Shown: positions 1 through 7,712 of the stretch, in pieces
How the letters are laid out: every line of letters begins with the position of its first letter
Position numbering within the stretch: the first letter of the stretch is position 1
DNA from: Aureisphaera galaxeae
Lineage (GTDB): Bacteria > Bacteroidota > Bacteroidia > Flavobacteriales > Flavobacteriaceae
Reading direction: 5' to 3'
Length of the DNA stretch: 64,000 nt
Assembly: GCF_028561275.1 (NCBI RefSeq)
Contig: NZ_JAQQTF010000019.1
Location: 310,001-374,000, forward strand
The notes under the pieces: generated by a model
Told to the model about the DNA's origin: nothing
Database searches by the model: none
What the model saw: the letters and a program-made list of their open reading frames with translations, nothing else
Position numbers and translations under genes: made by a program

Positions 1-1223
1 ACGTGATGAATGCCATGGATTTTGAATTGGTGACTTTTGGAAATCATGAGTTCGACTTATCGGAGGAAGTATTGCAAAAGCGAATGAACGAGTCCAATTT
101 CTATTGGATGAGCGCCAATGTCTTTCAGCAATTGGAAGACGGTCCTAGATCCTTCAATTTTGTTCGGAATGGTGATTCCATTCCGGTTCCGGAAACCTAT
201 ACAATAGCTCTTTCCGATAGTGATGGGACAACCATCGATGTTGGAATTTTCGGGGTCACTCTAGATTCCAACCCGCAAGACTTTGTGTTTTATGCAGATC
301 ACGTTTTGGAGGCCGAAAGTGCCGTAAGTAAATTAAAGTATCAGCAAAGCGATATTATTGTAGGCCTTACCCATTTAACGGTGGAGGACGATGTGGCTTT
401 GGCCAATAAGTTCCCGAGCATTTCCTTGATCATGGGAGGACACGAACATAATAATATGCTAGTTCCTTCCAACAACGCAAAAGTGGCCAAGGCAGATGCC
501 AATGCGAAGTCGCTGTACGTGCATACTTTTCAATATGATAAGAAGAAGGTCGCTTTGGAAATAGATTCTAAATTGGTTCCCATAGACGAAACCATTGCTT
601 CCAAACCTTCCGTTCAGGTGGTGGTAGATAAATGGAACAAGATATTGGACGAACAAGTAAGGGAGGTCATCGCCGATCCTTATGAAGTTATTTTTCATGC
701 TGATCCACCTTTGGATGGTACCGATAGCGCGAGTAGGGGAGTGCAGACTAATTTGGGTGGCTATATTACCAATGCAATGGCATTGAGTTTCGATGAGCCT
801 ACAGAAGGTGCTTTGGTCAATGGTGGATCCATACGAATAGACGATATGTTGGTGGGTGATGTTGTAAGCATGGATATTTTTAGGGTACTTCCTTTCGGAG
901 GTGAGGTAATTAAGGTAGACATAAAAGGAGCCCTCTTAAAAGAGGTGTTGGACTATGGAAAATCCAAAGGAGGAACGGGAGCCTATTTGCAGCGATATGG
1001 TTTTGAGCAAAACCAACAAGGCGAATGGTTACTAAGTAAGAGAGATATTGAAGATACCGAAGTATATAAAATTGCCTTTAGCGACTTTTTGTTAAAAGGA
1101 TTCGATATTCCTTTCTTAACTCCAGATAATGAAGGAGTCATTAAGGTGTATGAACCCAAGGATACAGAGGCCGCTGCCGATATTAGAAAAGCTGTTATCG
1201 AACATTTAAAAAGTATACGATGA
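1..1223 (+). CDS. 5'-nucleotidase/metallophosphatase family protein, 5' end cut by window edge
   Basis: Periplasmic or surface nucleotidase that would hydrolyse nucleotides or related phosphoesters. The reading frame is open to the left edge, so the N-terminus (signal peptide and the first metal-binding motif) is missing. The visible part carries the metallophosphatase motif GNHEFD close to the start, MGGHEH near residue 145 (both metal ligands of the calcineurin-like fold), and from about residue 215 the 5'-nucleotidase C-terminal substrate domain with NGGSIR and LPFGGEVIKVDIKG. The stop overlaps the next start by 4 bp (ATGA), so the two genes are probably translationally coupled. Family assignment is firm; the exact substrate is not readable. 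Confidence 0.88.
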   Translation, partial: VMNAMDFELVTFGNHEFDLSEEVLQKRMNESNFYWMSANVFQQLEDGPRSFNFVRNGDSIPVPETYTIALSDSDGTTIDVGIFGVTLDSNPQDFVFYADHVLEAESAVSKLKYQQSDIIVGLTHLTVEDDVALANKFPSISLIMGGHEHNNMLVPSNNAKVAKADANAKSLYVHTFQYDKKKVALEIDSKLVPIDETIASKPSVQVVVDKWNKILDEQVREVIADPYEVIFHADPPLDGTDSASRGVQTNLGGYITNAMALSFDEPTEGALVNGGSIRIDDMLVGDVVSMDIFRVLPFGGEVIKVDIKGALLKEVLDYGKSKGGTGAYLQRYGFEQNQQGEWLLSKRDIEDTEVYKIAFSDFLLKGFDIPFLTPDNEGVIKVYEPKDTEAAADIRKAVIEHLKSIR

Positions 1224-1696
1224 AACGAATCATTAAATGGATCTTACGAATTGCCTTACTGGCATTGATCGTCATTCAGTTTATTCGACCTGAAAAGAAC
1301 AACGGAGGGTATGATAGCCTATCTGCTTTCGAAGCAGAAACCAAACCCTCTACCCAAGTGGTGGAGATATTGAAAACCAATTGCTATGATTGCCATAGCG
1401 ATCAGACCCAGTATCCTTGGTACGCCGAAATAGCACCTGTTTCCTATTGGCTAGATGACCATATTCGGCATGGGAAAGGAGATTTCAACATGTCCGATTG
1501 GGAGAGCTACTCTGTTAAGAAAAAGGACCATAAATTGGAAGAAGTCATCGAAGAAGTAAAAGAAGGACACATGCCTTTGGATTCCTACACATGGATACAT
1601 GGCGACCTTTCCGAAGAAGATAAAAAAGCACTGCTACTTTGGGCCGATCTGGCCCGCATGAGCTATAGGGATGAGCTAAAAGTATCTGCTAACTAG
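1220..1696 (+). CDS. membrane-anchored c-type haem-binding domain protein (Haem_bd family)
   Basis: A 158-residue protein with a short basic N-terminus and one hydrophobic segment (about residues 7-22), either a membrane anchor or an uncleaved signal. It has a single CxxCH haem-attachment motif (C55, C58, H59) followed by the WYAEIAPVSYWLDDHI stretch typical of the Haem_bd family. M118 in an EGHMPL context is a possible distal haem ligand. It would act as a small exported cytochrome. It overlaps the upstream nucleotidase by 4 bp and precedes a porin/FMN-binding gene set, which suggests an envelope electron-transfer role; that last step is inference. Confidence 0.85.
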   Translation: MKRIIKWILRIALLALIVIQFIRPEKNNGGYDSLSAFEAETKPSTQVVEILKTNCYDCHSDQTQYPWYAEIAPVSYWLDDHIRHGKGDFNMSDWESYSVKKKDHKLEEVIEEVKEGHMPLDSYTWIHGDLSEEDKKALLLWADLARMSYRDELKVSAN

Positions 1697-1727
1697 CTTT
1701 AAAATAAAGTATTATAGAATTAACATA

Positions 1728-1758
1728 AAGTTTATTTAAAATTAATCTAAATAAACTT
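1728..1758. promoter_or_regulatory. 31-bp near-perfect palindrome, candidate operator of the porin operon
   Basis: Arms AAGTTTATTTA (1728-1738) and TAAATAAACTT (1748-1758) are exact inverted repeats around a 9-nt centre that is itself mostly symmetric. The right arm overlaps the -33 TTG of the downstream promoter. There is no T-run after it and the stem is AT-rich, so a repressor site fits better than a terminator. Confidence 0.5.
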
Positions 1759-1787
1759 GTGTAAATGGTTTTCCAGATTTATTTTTG
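1757..1787 (+). promoter_or_regulatory. Bacteroidota-type promoter of the porin gene
   Basis: A -33 TTG (1757-1759), a 20-nt spacer and a -7 box TATTTTTG (1780-1787) match the TTG-N19-21-TAnnTTTG pattern of the main Bacteroidota sigma factor. The predicted transcript start is about 40 nt before the porin start codon. Confidence 0.65.
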
Positions 1788-1832
1788 CGGCTGAAATAAC
1801 AAACTATTTATATTCAGTCTAAATAACAATAA

Positions 1833-3011
1833 ATGAAAAACCTAATCGCCTTTTTTGCCCTTTTAATTTGTGGAAGTACCCTGGCACAGACCGTTCAGGA
1901 CTCCATAACATTCGATCCCCAAAAACAATTGAATGCTGCTCAGCGTATCCTTTCTGGAAACTATGGGAAGGCAGTAACTGTGGGGGCTTATGGTGAAATG
2001 ACATACAATCAACCTGAAGCAGACAACGGAGAGTTGGACGTACAACGTTTGGTACTACTTTTCGGGTACAAATTCGATGAAAAAACCCAGTTCGTAACGG
2101 AAATAGAATTAGAGCATGTTGAGGAAGTTTTCGTAGAACAAGCGTTCGTAAACTATGCTGTTGGAGACAATGTGAGCTTACGAGGTGGTTTAATGTTGGT
2201 GCCCATGGGAATCGTCAACGAATACCACGAACCTACCACATTTAATGGAACAGAAAGACCTGCAGTAGACAATGTGATTGTTCCCACTACCTGGAGAGAG
2301 TTAGGGGTAGGGGTTACCGGGCGTTTCCCAGATGCTTCTGTTTCATATCAAGCCTATATTTTCAACGGATTTAAATCGACCGCAAGCGATGGTGAAGATG
2401 GTGTTACCGGTTTCCTTAGGGGAAGTAGCGGATTGCGCGGAGGTCGCCAAAAAGCGATTAAGTCTACCGTAGATAGTCCAACATTCTCTACCAAAGTTGA
2501 ATATTATGGTCTTCCGGGATTGCGCTTAGGGCTTTCTGGTTACTTTGGTCAGACGCAGGCTGCCGATGAGGTAGAGGACCAAGATGGTGCCAATATTGGT
2601 ATTGCCATGGTTGGTTTCGATGCGCGATATGCTTACCAAAAATTCACCGCTAGAGGTCAGTTTATCTATTCTTCTTTAAGCGATACCGATAAATACAATG
2701 CCCTAACCGGAGGTGATTTAGGAAGTGCCCTAATGGGATACTACGGAGAAGTAGGATATAACCTATTGCCTCTGGGCGCAAAGCAAAAGTTATTTGCCTT
2801 TGCCCGATATGAAAATTACGATACTCATGCCAGCACCGAAGGTGGCTTGGCGAGAAACGATGCTTATAACCGTACCGATATTACTACTGGATTAAGTTAC
2901 CACATTGCACCTGGTGTAGTGGTGAAGGGTGACTACCAGTTTAGAGATAATAATGTAGATGGCGGTGATGTAGATGATAGATTGAACTTCGGTATCGGAG
3001 TTTGGTTCTAG
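1833..3011 (+). CDS. outer-membrane beta-barrel porin (phosphate-selective porin O/P-like)
   Basis: A 392-residue protein with a clear signal peptide (cleavage after about residue 18, ...STLAQ). The mature part alternates short amphipathic strands with Gly/Asp/Asn-rich turns (for example FARYENYDTH, VVKGDYQFRDNN) and ends in an aromatic residue (GIGVWF), the usual C-terminal signature of an outer-membrane barrel. It resembles the porin O/P family found throughout Bacteroidota. It has its own promoter with a 31-bp palindrome over it and precedes an FMN-binding protein and a membrane protein. What passes through the pore is unknown. The link to the flavoprotein suggests a role in respiration or metal handling rather than phosphate uptake, but that is inference. 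Confidence 0.82.
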   Translation: MKNLIAFFALLICGSTLAQTVQDSITFDPQKQLNAAQRILSGNYGKAVTVGAYGEMTYNQPEADNGELDVQRLVLLFGYKFDEKTQFVTEIELEHVEEVFVEQAFVNYAVGDNVSLRGGLMLVPMGIVNEYHEPTTFNGTERPAVDNVIVPTTWRELGVGVTGRFPDASVSYQAYIFNGFKSTASDGEDGVTGFLRGSSGLRGGRQKAIKSTVDSPTFSTKVEYYGLPGLRLGLSGYFGQTQAADEVEDQDGANIGIAMVGFDARYAYQKFTARGQFIYSSLSDTDKYNALTGGDLGSALMGYYGEVGYNLLPLGAKQKLFAFARYENYDTHASTEGGLARNDAYNRTDITTGLSYHIAPGVVVKGDYQFRDNNVDGGDVDDRLNFGIGVWF

Positions 3012-3060
3012 TATAAGAAATACACACAGTTTGTTTTATAATTTGAAGTGTTGATAGCCC

Positions 3061-3089
3061 AAAGGCCTCCTATGTAAGTAGGAGGTTTT
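3061..3089 (+). terminator. hairpin after the porin gene
   Basis: CCTCCTA (3066-3072) and TAGGAGG (3079-3085) form a 7-bp stem with a 6-nt loop followed by TTTTG. The short T-tract makes it a moderate intrinsic terminator, perhaps allowing read-through into the FMN-binding gene. Confidence 0.6.
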
Positions 3090-3123
3090 GGCGTATTTCT
3101 TTTTTTCTGAAATGAATAAATAA

Positions 3124-3131
3124 TACCTTTG
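3124..3131 (+). promoter_or_regulatory. -7 box close to the FMN-binding gene start
   Basis: TACCTTTG matches TAnnTTTG exactly and ends 7 nt before the start codon at 3139, so a transcript from it would have almost no leader. No good -33 TTG is visible at the expected distance. Confidence 0.45.
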
Positions 3132-3138
3132 TAAACCG

Positions 3139-3666
3139 ATGAAAAGAATCTTAGTTCTTACCGTTTTTTCGCTCTGTTTTATGGCTTTTTCAGTCCCTAA
3201 GAAGATTGCTAAAAAAGCAGATAAAGTCATCGCCAAGTTCTACGAAACAGATGATTTTACCAAGAAACCCATTGTAATATCCGAGGAAGCAAACCAAGAC
3301 ACACCTTCCCATTTCGGTACAGATAATTTCTTCGTTATAGAAAGTGAAGGAAACTTTTTGGGGTATGGTTACATAGGTAATGCTCCCAGCAAGACAGCTA
3401 CTTACGATTACCTAGTGCTTTTCGACAAGGATTTTATCGTTGCGAAAAGTAAGGTATTGATATATCGCGAGGAATACGGAGGTGAAATAGGGAGTAAACG
3501 CTGGCTAAAACAGTTTAATGGGAAACCTGCAGGGCATTCAGAATTGAAGTACGAAAAAGATATCATCCCTATTAGTGGCGCGACCATTTCCGTGCGTTCC
3601 ATGACCAAGGCAATGAATGATCTTTTAAAGAGCTTGGGGACCCTTCAAGAACTTAACGCTCTATAA
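3139..3666 (+). CDS. exported FMN-binding (covalently flavinylated) domain protein
   Basis: A 175-residue protein with a signal peptide or N-terminal anchor (about residues 1-19). The C-terminal half fits the FMN_bind fold, and the attachment motif SGAT lies at S146-T149 (context IPISGATISVRS), the type used by ApbE flavin transferases to link FMN through a phosphoester to Thr. It would be an extracytoplasmic electron carrier. The next gene follows directly after its stop codon, so the two are almost certainly co-transcribed. No apbE transferase lies in this window; one must be elsewhere if the motif is used. Confidence 0.82.
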   Translation: MKRILVLTVFSLCFMAFSVPKKIAKKADKVIAKFYETDDFTKKPIVISEEANQDTPSHFGTDNFFVIESEGNFLGYGYIGNAPSKTATYDYLVLFDKDFIVAKSKVLIYREEYGGEIGSKRWLKQFNGKPAGHSELKYEKDIIPISGATISVRSMTKAMNDLLKSLGTLQELNAL

Positions 3667-4155
3667 ATGGAACTCCACGGACGGATCCATACACTTCCCA
3701 TCTATGTAAAGCGATTTATTGCGGCCTTCGTCATTGTATTAAGTGTGGGTTATTTTACAGGGCTTCAATTTGTCCGCCAGACCGATAGCGATAACCCTAG
3801 CGGTATTGAGGAGAATTACCTCGGGAATGAAGAGGTAGAAGAGGTCACTGTCATGAAGTTCAAAAAAGGGGAGCGCGAAATGCTCACCATTTTGCACACC
3901 CATATTCTTTCCATATCCTTCATTTTCTTTTTATTGGGAGGTTTGGTTTCACTTACTTCGATTCCTAAGAAATGGAAGGCTTTTTTAATGATAGAGCCCT
4001 TTTTCTCCATTATTCTCACTTTTGGTGGGATCTATTTGCTGTGGAAAGGTTGGCTTTGGATGAAGTGGGTAGTCATGATTTCCGGAAGCCTTATGACGCT
4101 GGTATATGTCATAGGAGCCCTACTGGTATTGATCCAGTTATTCAAGAAAAAATAA
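3667..4155 (+). CDS. four-helix inner-membrane protein partnered with the FMN-binding protein
   Basis: A 162-residue protein I cannot place in a named family. Hydrophobic segments lie at about residues 16-36, 78-98, 105-125 and 131-158, with a 40-residue acidic soluble loop between the first two. H77 and H79 sit at the entry of the second helix (LHTHILS), a possible haem or quinone-site arrangement. It begins immediately after the FMN-binding gene stop. The context suggests a membrane electron-transfer partner that passes electrons to the flavoprotein; this is inference from position and the paired His only. Confidence 0.75.
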   Translation: MELHGRIHTLPIYVKRFIAAFVIVLSVGYFTGLQFVRQTDSDNPSGIEENYLGNEEVEEVTVMKFKKGEREMLTILHTHILSISFIFFLLGGLVSLTSIPKKWKAFLMIEPFFSIILTFGGIYLLWKGWLWMKWVVMISGSLMTLVYVIGALLVLIQLFKKK

Positions 4156-4199
4156 TTACCGTTGTTACAGGCCGTTCTTAGGCCAGATTAATCCTAGCC

Positions 4200-4703
4200 C
4201 TATTTGTTTTCTTCCTCTGCTGCGAAAGTTTCAATATCCCTATCAAAAAGATAGTAGCCGGATTTGTCATCACCAATGATGTTCAGTTTGTCCAGGAGGG
4301 TACGGGCGGTGGCTTCTTCCTCTAATTGTTCGGTTACGTACCATTGCATAAAATTATGCACATTGTAATCCTTTTTGTCCAAGCACTCAAAAATGATCTT
4401 GTTGATTTGTTCGGTAACGAAGATTTCACTGCCCAAGAATTTTTCAAATAGGTCCAACAAAGAAGCAAAACTGTCCTTGGGTTGCTCCAATGAGGGAATT
4501 ATGACAGTTCCTCCTCGTTCATTAACGAACTTTATTAATTTGATCATATGTAAGCGTTCTTCGTCGGATTGGTCGTAAAAGAAATTCGCTACGCCACTAA
4601 ATCCGTTAGCATCTGCCCAGGAAGCCATGGCCAAATACTGCATGGAAGCTTGGGCTTCGTATTTTATCTGATCGTTTAAAAGATTTTCTATAGATGAGTG
4701 CAT
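4200..4703 (-). CDS. ferritin (non-haem bacterial type)
   Basis: A 167-residue iron-storage protein. Ferroxidase-centre residues are visible: E16 in IKYEAQASMQY, E49 and H52 in SDEERLHMIK, the Glu in FVTEQINK, and the Gln in WYVTEQLEEEA. I start it at the ATG at 4703 because the family begins right there (MHSSIENLLNDQI); an upstream in-frame extension adds an atypical tail. It is convergent with the redox gene set. It should form a 24-mer cage that oxidises and stores iron in the cytoplasm. Confidence 0.93.
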   Translation of the reverse strand: MHSSIENLLNDQIKYEAQASMQYLAMASWADANGFSGVANFFYDQSDEERLHMIKLIKFVNERGGTVIIPSLEQPKDSFASLLDLFEKFLGSEIFVTEQINKIIFECLDKKDYNVHNFMQWYVTEQLEEEATARTLLDKLNIIGDDKSGYYLFDRDIETFAAEEENK

Positions 4704-4880
4704 GATAAACAGGTTTGTTGAATTATGTAGTAAAGATACCAATCATTATGTCAGAATCTGTTACCCGATGATTCTTTTGCATTATGGAGTGATCGAAAAA
4801 TGATATAAGATGGAAGTAAGGCTTCTTTCCGTTTCGATTTCTTTCTGGCCAAGGACCGGTCCAATACTTTCGGCAAAACA

Positions 4881-4907
4881 AAAACCCGTCAGAAAGACGG
4901 GTTTTTT
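4881..4907 (-). terminator. intrinsic terminator of the Cys-rich small gene
   Basis: ACCCGTC-AGAAA-GACGGGT stem with A- and T-runs on both sides. It lies 26 nt beyond the stop of the minus-strand gene at 4933. No plus-strand gene reads into it. Confidence 0.8.
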
Positions 4908-4932
4908 ATGATTCCATTAAATGTTATCTATT

Positions 4933-5178
4933 CTATGCTTGCGCTTGCGGTGCCCAAGAGGCACAAAGCATGCCGGGTGCAGCTTTGTCTGGGTTGGCGC
5001 AGTCTGTGTTTTCGTATCGGGAGCAGGTAACGCAATTCCGCTCGTCCTTTAAAGCTGCCTTCATTTCGAAGCTGTCACAGGTATAATGTGTGTTAACGAT
5101 CACTTTGTGTTTTGCACAAAGATTTCCGTCCATTAAGTTATCACAGTTGATACAGTTGTGTGCGAGTCGTATAGCCAT
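4933..5178 (-). CDS. small Cys-rich protein with a duplicated four-cysteine module
   Basis: An 81-residue protein with no signal peptide. Eight cysteines fall in two matching sets: C9-x2-C12-x8-C21-x12-C34 and C49-x2-C52-x7-C60-x11-C72, each followed by an aromatic residue two or three positions later (CDSF, CASW). This spacing suggests an internal duplication in which each half could bind one zinc ion or a small Fe-S cluster. I do not recognise a named family. It is monocistronic, with its own terminator, next to ferritin and opposite guaB. Confidence 0.7.
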   Translation of the reverse strand: MAIRLAHNCINCDNLMDGNLCAKHKVIVNTHYTCDSFEMKAALKDERNCVTCSRYENTDCANPDKAAPGMLCASWAPQAQA

Positions 5179-5434
5179 ATCTCAAATATTTTAGTTCATA
5201 ACAATTATATAACCTAAAAGTAATGACCTAACTGTGTAGAAACAATTTAAATAACTGTTTCTGAGGAATTTGAATTTAGATTGCTTAAAAATAAAGGGTT
5301 TCGGGAAGTCTTTTGCTTATGAGAATCGAGTTCAATAATGCTGTTTTGGATGTTATGAAACCTCTTAATTTCCAATTTTTCCGAATGTGGGATAGAGGCT
5401 GTAAAAGTGTCGCGAATTAGTTGTATATTTGCAC
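5179..5434. other. 307-nt gap between the Cys-rich gene and guaB
   Basis: No convincing open frame. It holds the divergent start regions of the two genes. The last 60 nt contain the guaB promoter and leader, listed separately. The rest is AT-rich with no repeat I can support. Confidence 0.5.
5424..5431 (+). promoter_or_regulatory. -7 box of guaB
   Basis: TATATTTG fits TAnnTTTG. The expected transcript start is about 5437, which places the whole folded leader (5435-5484) at the 5' end of the mRNA. A -33 TTG at the standard distance is not clear. Confidence 0.6.
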
Positions 5435-5484
5435 GCAATTAAATAGTAACCACTTCCGGAACTTCGGAACTTAAATTTAATTGC
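5435..5484 (+). promoter_or_regulatory. folded 5' leader of guaB
   Basis: Perfect 10-nt arms GCAATTAAAT (5435-5444) and ATTTAATTGC (5475-5484) enclose a second small stem, TTCCG (5454-5458) with CGGAA (5465-5469). The outer stem ends one base before the ATG at 5486, so folding would hide the translation start region. Confidence 0.5.
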
Positions 5485-5485
5485 A

Positions 5486-6958
5486 ATGACTGCACACAAC
5501 AACAAAATTCTAGGAGAAGGCCTTACTTACGACGATGTACTTTTAGTGCCTGCCTATTCTGAAGTTTTACCTAGGGAAGTTTCTATTAAAACCCAATTTA
5601 CGCGTAACATTTCGTTGAACGTTCCTATCGTTTCCGCTGCTATGGATACGGTGACCGAAAGTGCCATGGCCATTGCTATTGCACGAGAAGGGGGAATTGG
5701 CGTATTGCACAAGAATATGACCATTGCCCAACAAGCCATGGAAGTAAGAAAAGTGAAGCGTGCAGAAAGTGGTATGATCCTAGACCCGGTTACCCTAACG
5801 AAAGATGCTACCGTAGGGGATGCCCAGAACACTATGCGTGAGTATAAGATTGGGGGAATCCCGATCATAAATGGTGAAAAAAAATTAATCGGAATTGTTA
5901 CCAACCGTGATCTACGTTTCGAAAAAAACTACGAACGTGAATTGAGCGAAGTAATGACTTCCGAGAATTTGGTGACTACTGGAAAAGGTACTTCGTTGAA
6001 AGATGCCGAAACCATTCTTCAGGAAAACAAGATTGAGAAACTACCAGTAGTAGAAGAAGATGGAACCCTTTTGGGATTGATCACCTTTAGGGATATTACC
6101 AAACTCACTCTAAAACCCATTGCGAATAAAGATAAATTCGGAAGATTACGTGTAGCGGCTGCCTTAGGAGTAACCGGAGATGCCGTTGAGCGAGCGGAAG
6201 CCTTGGTGAATGCACAAGTAGATGCTGTAATTATAGATACGGCACACGGACATACCCAAGGAGTGGTAAGTGTATTGAAAGAAGTAAAAAAGAAATTCCC
6301 AAAGTTAGACGTGGTTGTGGGTAACATTGCAACTGCCGAAGCTGCCAAATATTTAGTAGAAGCGGGTGCCGATGCCGTTAAGGTGGGAATCGGTCCTGGA
6401 TCTATCTGTACGACCCGTGTGGTTGCAGGGGTTGGATTTCCACAATTCTCTGCCGTCCTAGAAGTAGCGGCGGCCATTAAAGGAAGTGGTGTTCCAGTAA
6501 TTGCAGACGGTGGAATCCGTTACACAGGGGACATTCCCAAAGCGATCGCTGCAGGAGCGGATAGCGTAATGTTAGGGTCTCTATTGGCCGGAACAAAGGA
6601 GTCGCCAGGAGAAACCATTATATACGAAGGACGTAAGTTTAAAAGTTACCGCGGAATGGGATCTGTAGAGGCTATGAAACAAGGGTCCAAGGATCGCTAT
6701 TTCCAAGATGTGGAAGACGATATCAAGAAATTGGTGCCTGAGGGAATCGTAGGTCGTGTGCCTTACAAAGGGGAATTGCATGAAAGTATGACACAGTTCA
6801 TCGGCGGATTACGGGCCGGAATGGGATACTGTGGAAGCAAGGATATCGAAACCCTTAAGGAAACGGGAAGATTTGTGAAGATTACCGCTTCCGGTATTCA
6901 TGAGAGTCATCCGCATGATGTTACCATTACCAAGGAAGCTCCTAATTATTCCAGGTAA
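5486..6958 (+). CDS. guaB: inosine-5'-monophosphate dehydrogenase
   Basis: Oxidises IMP to XMP with NAD, the committed step of guanine nucleotide synthesis in the cytoplasm. At 490 residues it has the standard bacterial length. The catalytic loop GPGSICTTR holds the nucleophile C308, and the phosphate-binding stretch [21 protein letters not shown] follows. Two CBS regulatory domains sit between about residues 95 and 210 (for example [16 protein letters not shown]). The flap with YRGMGS is present. It is monocistronic, with its own promoter, a structured leader and a shared terminator downstream. Confidence 0.98.
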   Translation: MTAHNNKILGEGLTYDDVLLVPAYSEVLPREVSIKTQFTRNISLNVPIVSAAMDTVTESAMAIAIAREGGIGVLHKNMTIAQQAMEVRKVKRAESGMILDPVTLTKDATVGDAQNTMREYKIGGIPIINGEKKLIGIVTNRDLRFEKNYERELSEVMTSENLVTTGKGTSLKDAETILQENKIEKLPVVEEDGTLLGLITFRDITKLTLKPIANKDKFGRLRVAAALGVTGDAVERAEALVNAQVDAVIIDTAHGHTQGVVSVLKEVKKKFPKLDVVVGNIATAEAAKYLVEAGADAVKVGIGPGSICTTRVVAGVGFPQFSAVLEVAAAIKGSGVPVIADGGIRYTGDIPKAIAAGADSVMLGSLLAGTKESPGETIIYEGRKFKSYRGMGSVEAMKQGSKDRYFQDVEDDIKKLVPEGIVGRVPYKGELHESMTQFIGGLRAGMGYCGSKDIETLKETGRFVKITASGIHESHPHDVTITKEAPNYSR

Positions 6959-6972
6959 TAAAGACAAGACAT

Positions 6973-7002
6973 AAAAAAAGCGCTCAATTTGAGCGCTTTT
7001 TT
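6973..7002. terminator. bidirectional terminator between guaB and ompH
   Basis: AGCGCTC-AATTT-GAGCGCT stem flanked by an A-run on one side and a T-run on the other. It serves guaB on the plus strand and the OmpH gene on the minus strand. Confidence 0.9.
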
Positions 7003-7020
7003 CGTTTATATAAGAGTTGA

Positions 7021-7533
7021 TTATTCTCCTTCTTTTACCTCGATACCCATTTCCTTTAATACGGCGATGGTTAGGTCGAAACGATTATCTACATACACCA
7101 CATCATTGTTTCGAAGTAGTACTTGGGTATAGCCTTCGGCTTGGGCTACCTTTTCCAGAGCAGCTCCCAATTTGGTGTATAAGGGTTGCATATACTCTTC
7201 GCGTTTTAGCACGATCAGCTGATTTCCGTTCTGTTGAAACTTGGTGATATCATTTTCCATCCCAATAATGGAATCCTGTCTAGCCTTGCGCTGATTGATA
7301 GTCAACGTAGCTTCATCTGCTGTATATTTCTTGATTTCCTCTTGGTAGGCATTCATCTTTTTCTGAAGATCGGCTTCCAATCCTTTTCCGTAATCTTCTA
7401 CTTGCTTCTGTACGTTATTTATTTCGGGCATTTTGCTCAATACAAAATCAACATCGATCGTTCCCACTTTGGTTTGGGCCTGTGCGAAACTACTAACGCA
7501 TACCAGCAAAAAAATAATTCTCACTAACTTCAT
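7021..7533 (-). CDS. OmpH/Skp family periplasmic chaperone
   Basis: A 170-residue exported protein with a signal peptide (cleavage near ...FAQA). The mature part starts with KVGTIDVDFVLSKMPE, the conserved opening of the OmpH/Skp family, followed by a long charged helical arm (about residues 40-115) predicted to form the tentacles that hold unfolded outer-membrane proteins. It should deliver beta-barrel proteins through the periplasm. It is transcribed alone toward guaB. Confidence 0.9.
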   Translation of the reverse strand: MKLVRIIFLLVCVSSFAQAQTKVGTIDVDFVLSKMPEINNVQKQVEDYGKGLEADLQKKMNAYQEEIKKYTADEATLTINQRKARQDSIIGMENDITKFQQNGNQLIVLKREEYMQPLYTKLGAALEKVAQAEGYTQVLLRNNDVVYVDNRFDLTIAVLKEMGIEVKEGE

Positions 7534-7648
7534 AGGATATAGTTGTTTAAATTCGCCGCAATGATACTATAAAAATCGCGGTTTTAGAAATCTTTTATCA
7601 AGTTGTTAACGTGACTTCAAATTCCATTCCACGATTGCATCACACTCT

Positions 7649-7712
7649 CATTCACCCATTAATCCATTAAATCATTACTTCATTCAATCATTAACTCATT
7701 CACTCATTGTAA
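7649..7712. repeat. eight tandem 8-bp units CATTNNNN
   Basis: From 7649 each octamer begins with CATT, eight times in a row without a slip (units at 7649, 7657, 7665, 7673, 7681, 7689, 7697, 7705). The other four bases vary but use mostly A, C and T. The array covers the last codons and stop of the minus-strand gene ending at 7700 and runs into the gap. On the minus strand it reads as repeated AATG with many overlapping start and stop codons. Confidence 0.85.

Noticed and set aside
1728-1758. Terminator of the haem-protein gene
   Set aside because: AT-rich stem, no T-run, and overlap with the -33 element favour an operator.
4704-4742. Longer ferritin N-terminus
   Set aside because: The added 13 residues are hydrophobic and not ferritin-like; MHSSIENLL is the usual start.
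6019-6477. Long antisense frames within guaB, the isomerase genes and tgt
   Set aside because: They are mirror frames of strongly conserved genes, lack start context and resemble no family.
7649-7712. CRISPR array or phage-type repeat
   Set aside because: Units are 8 bp with four degenerate bases and no spacers; no cas gene is near.
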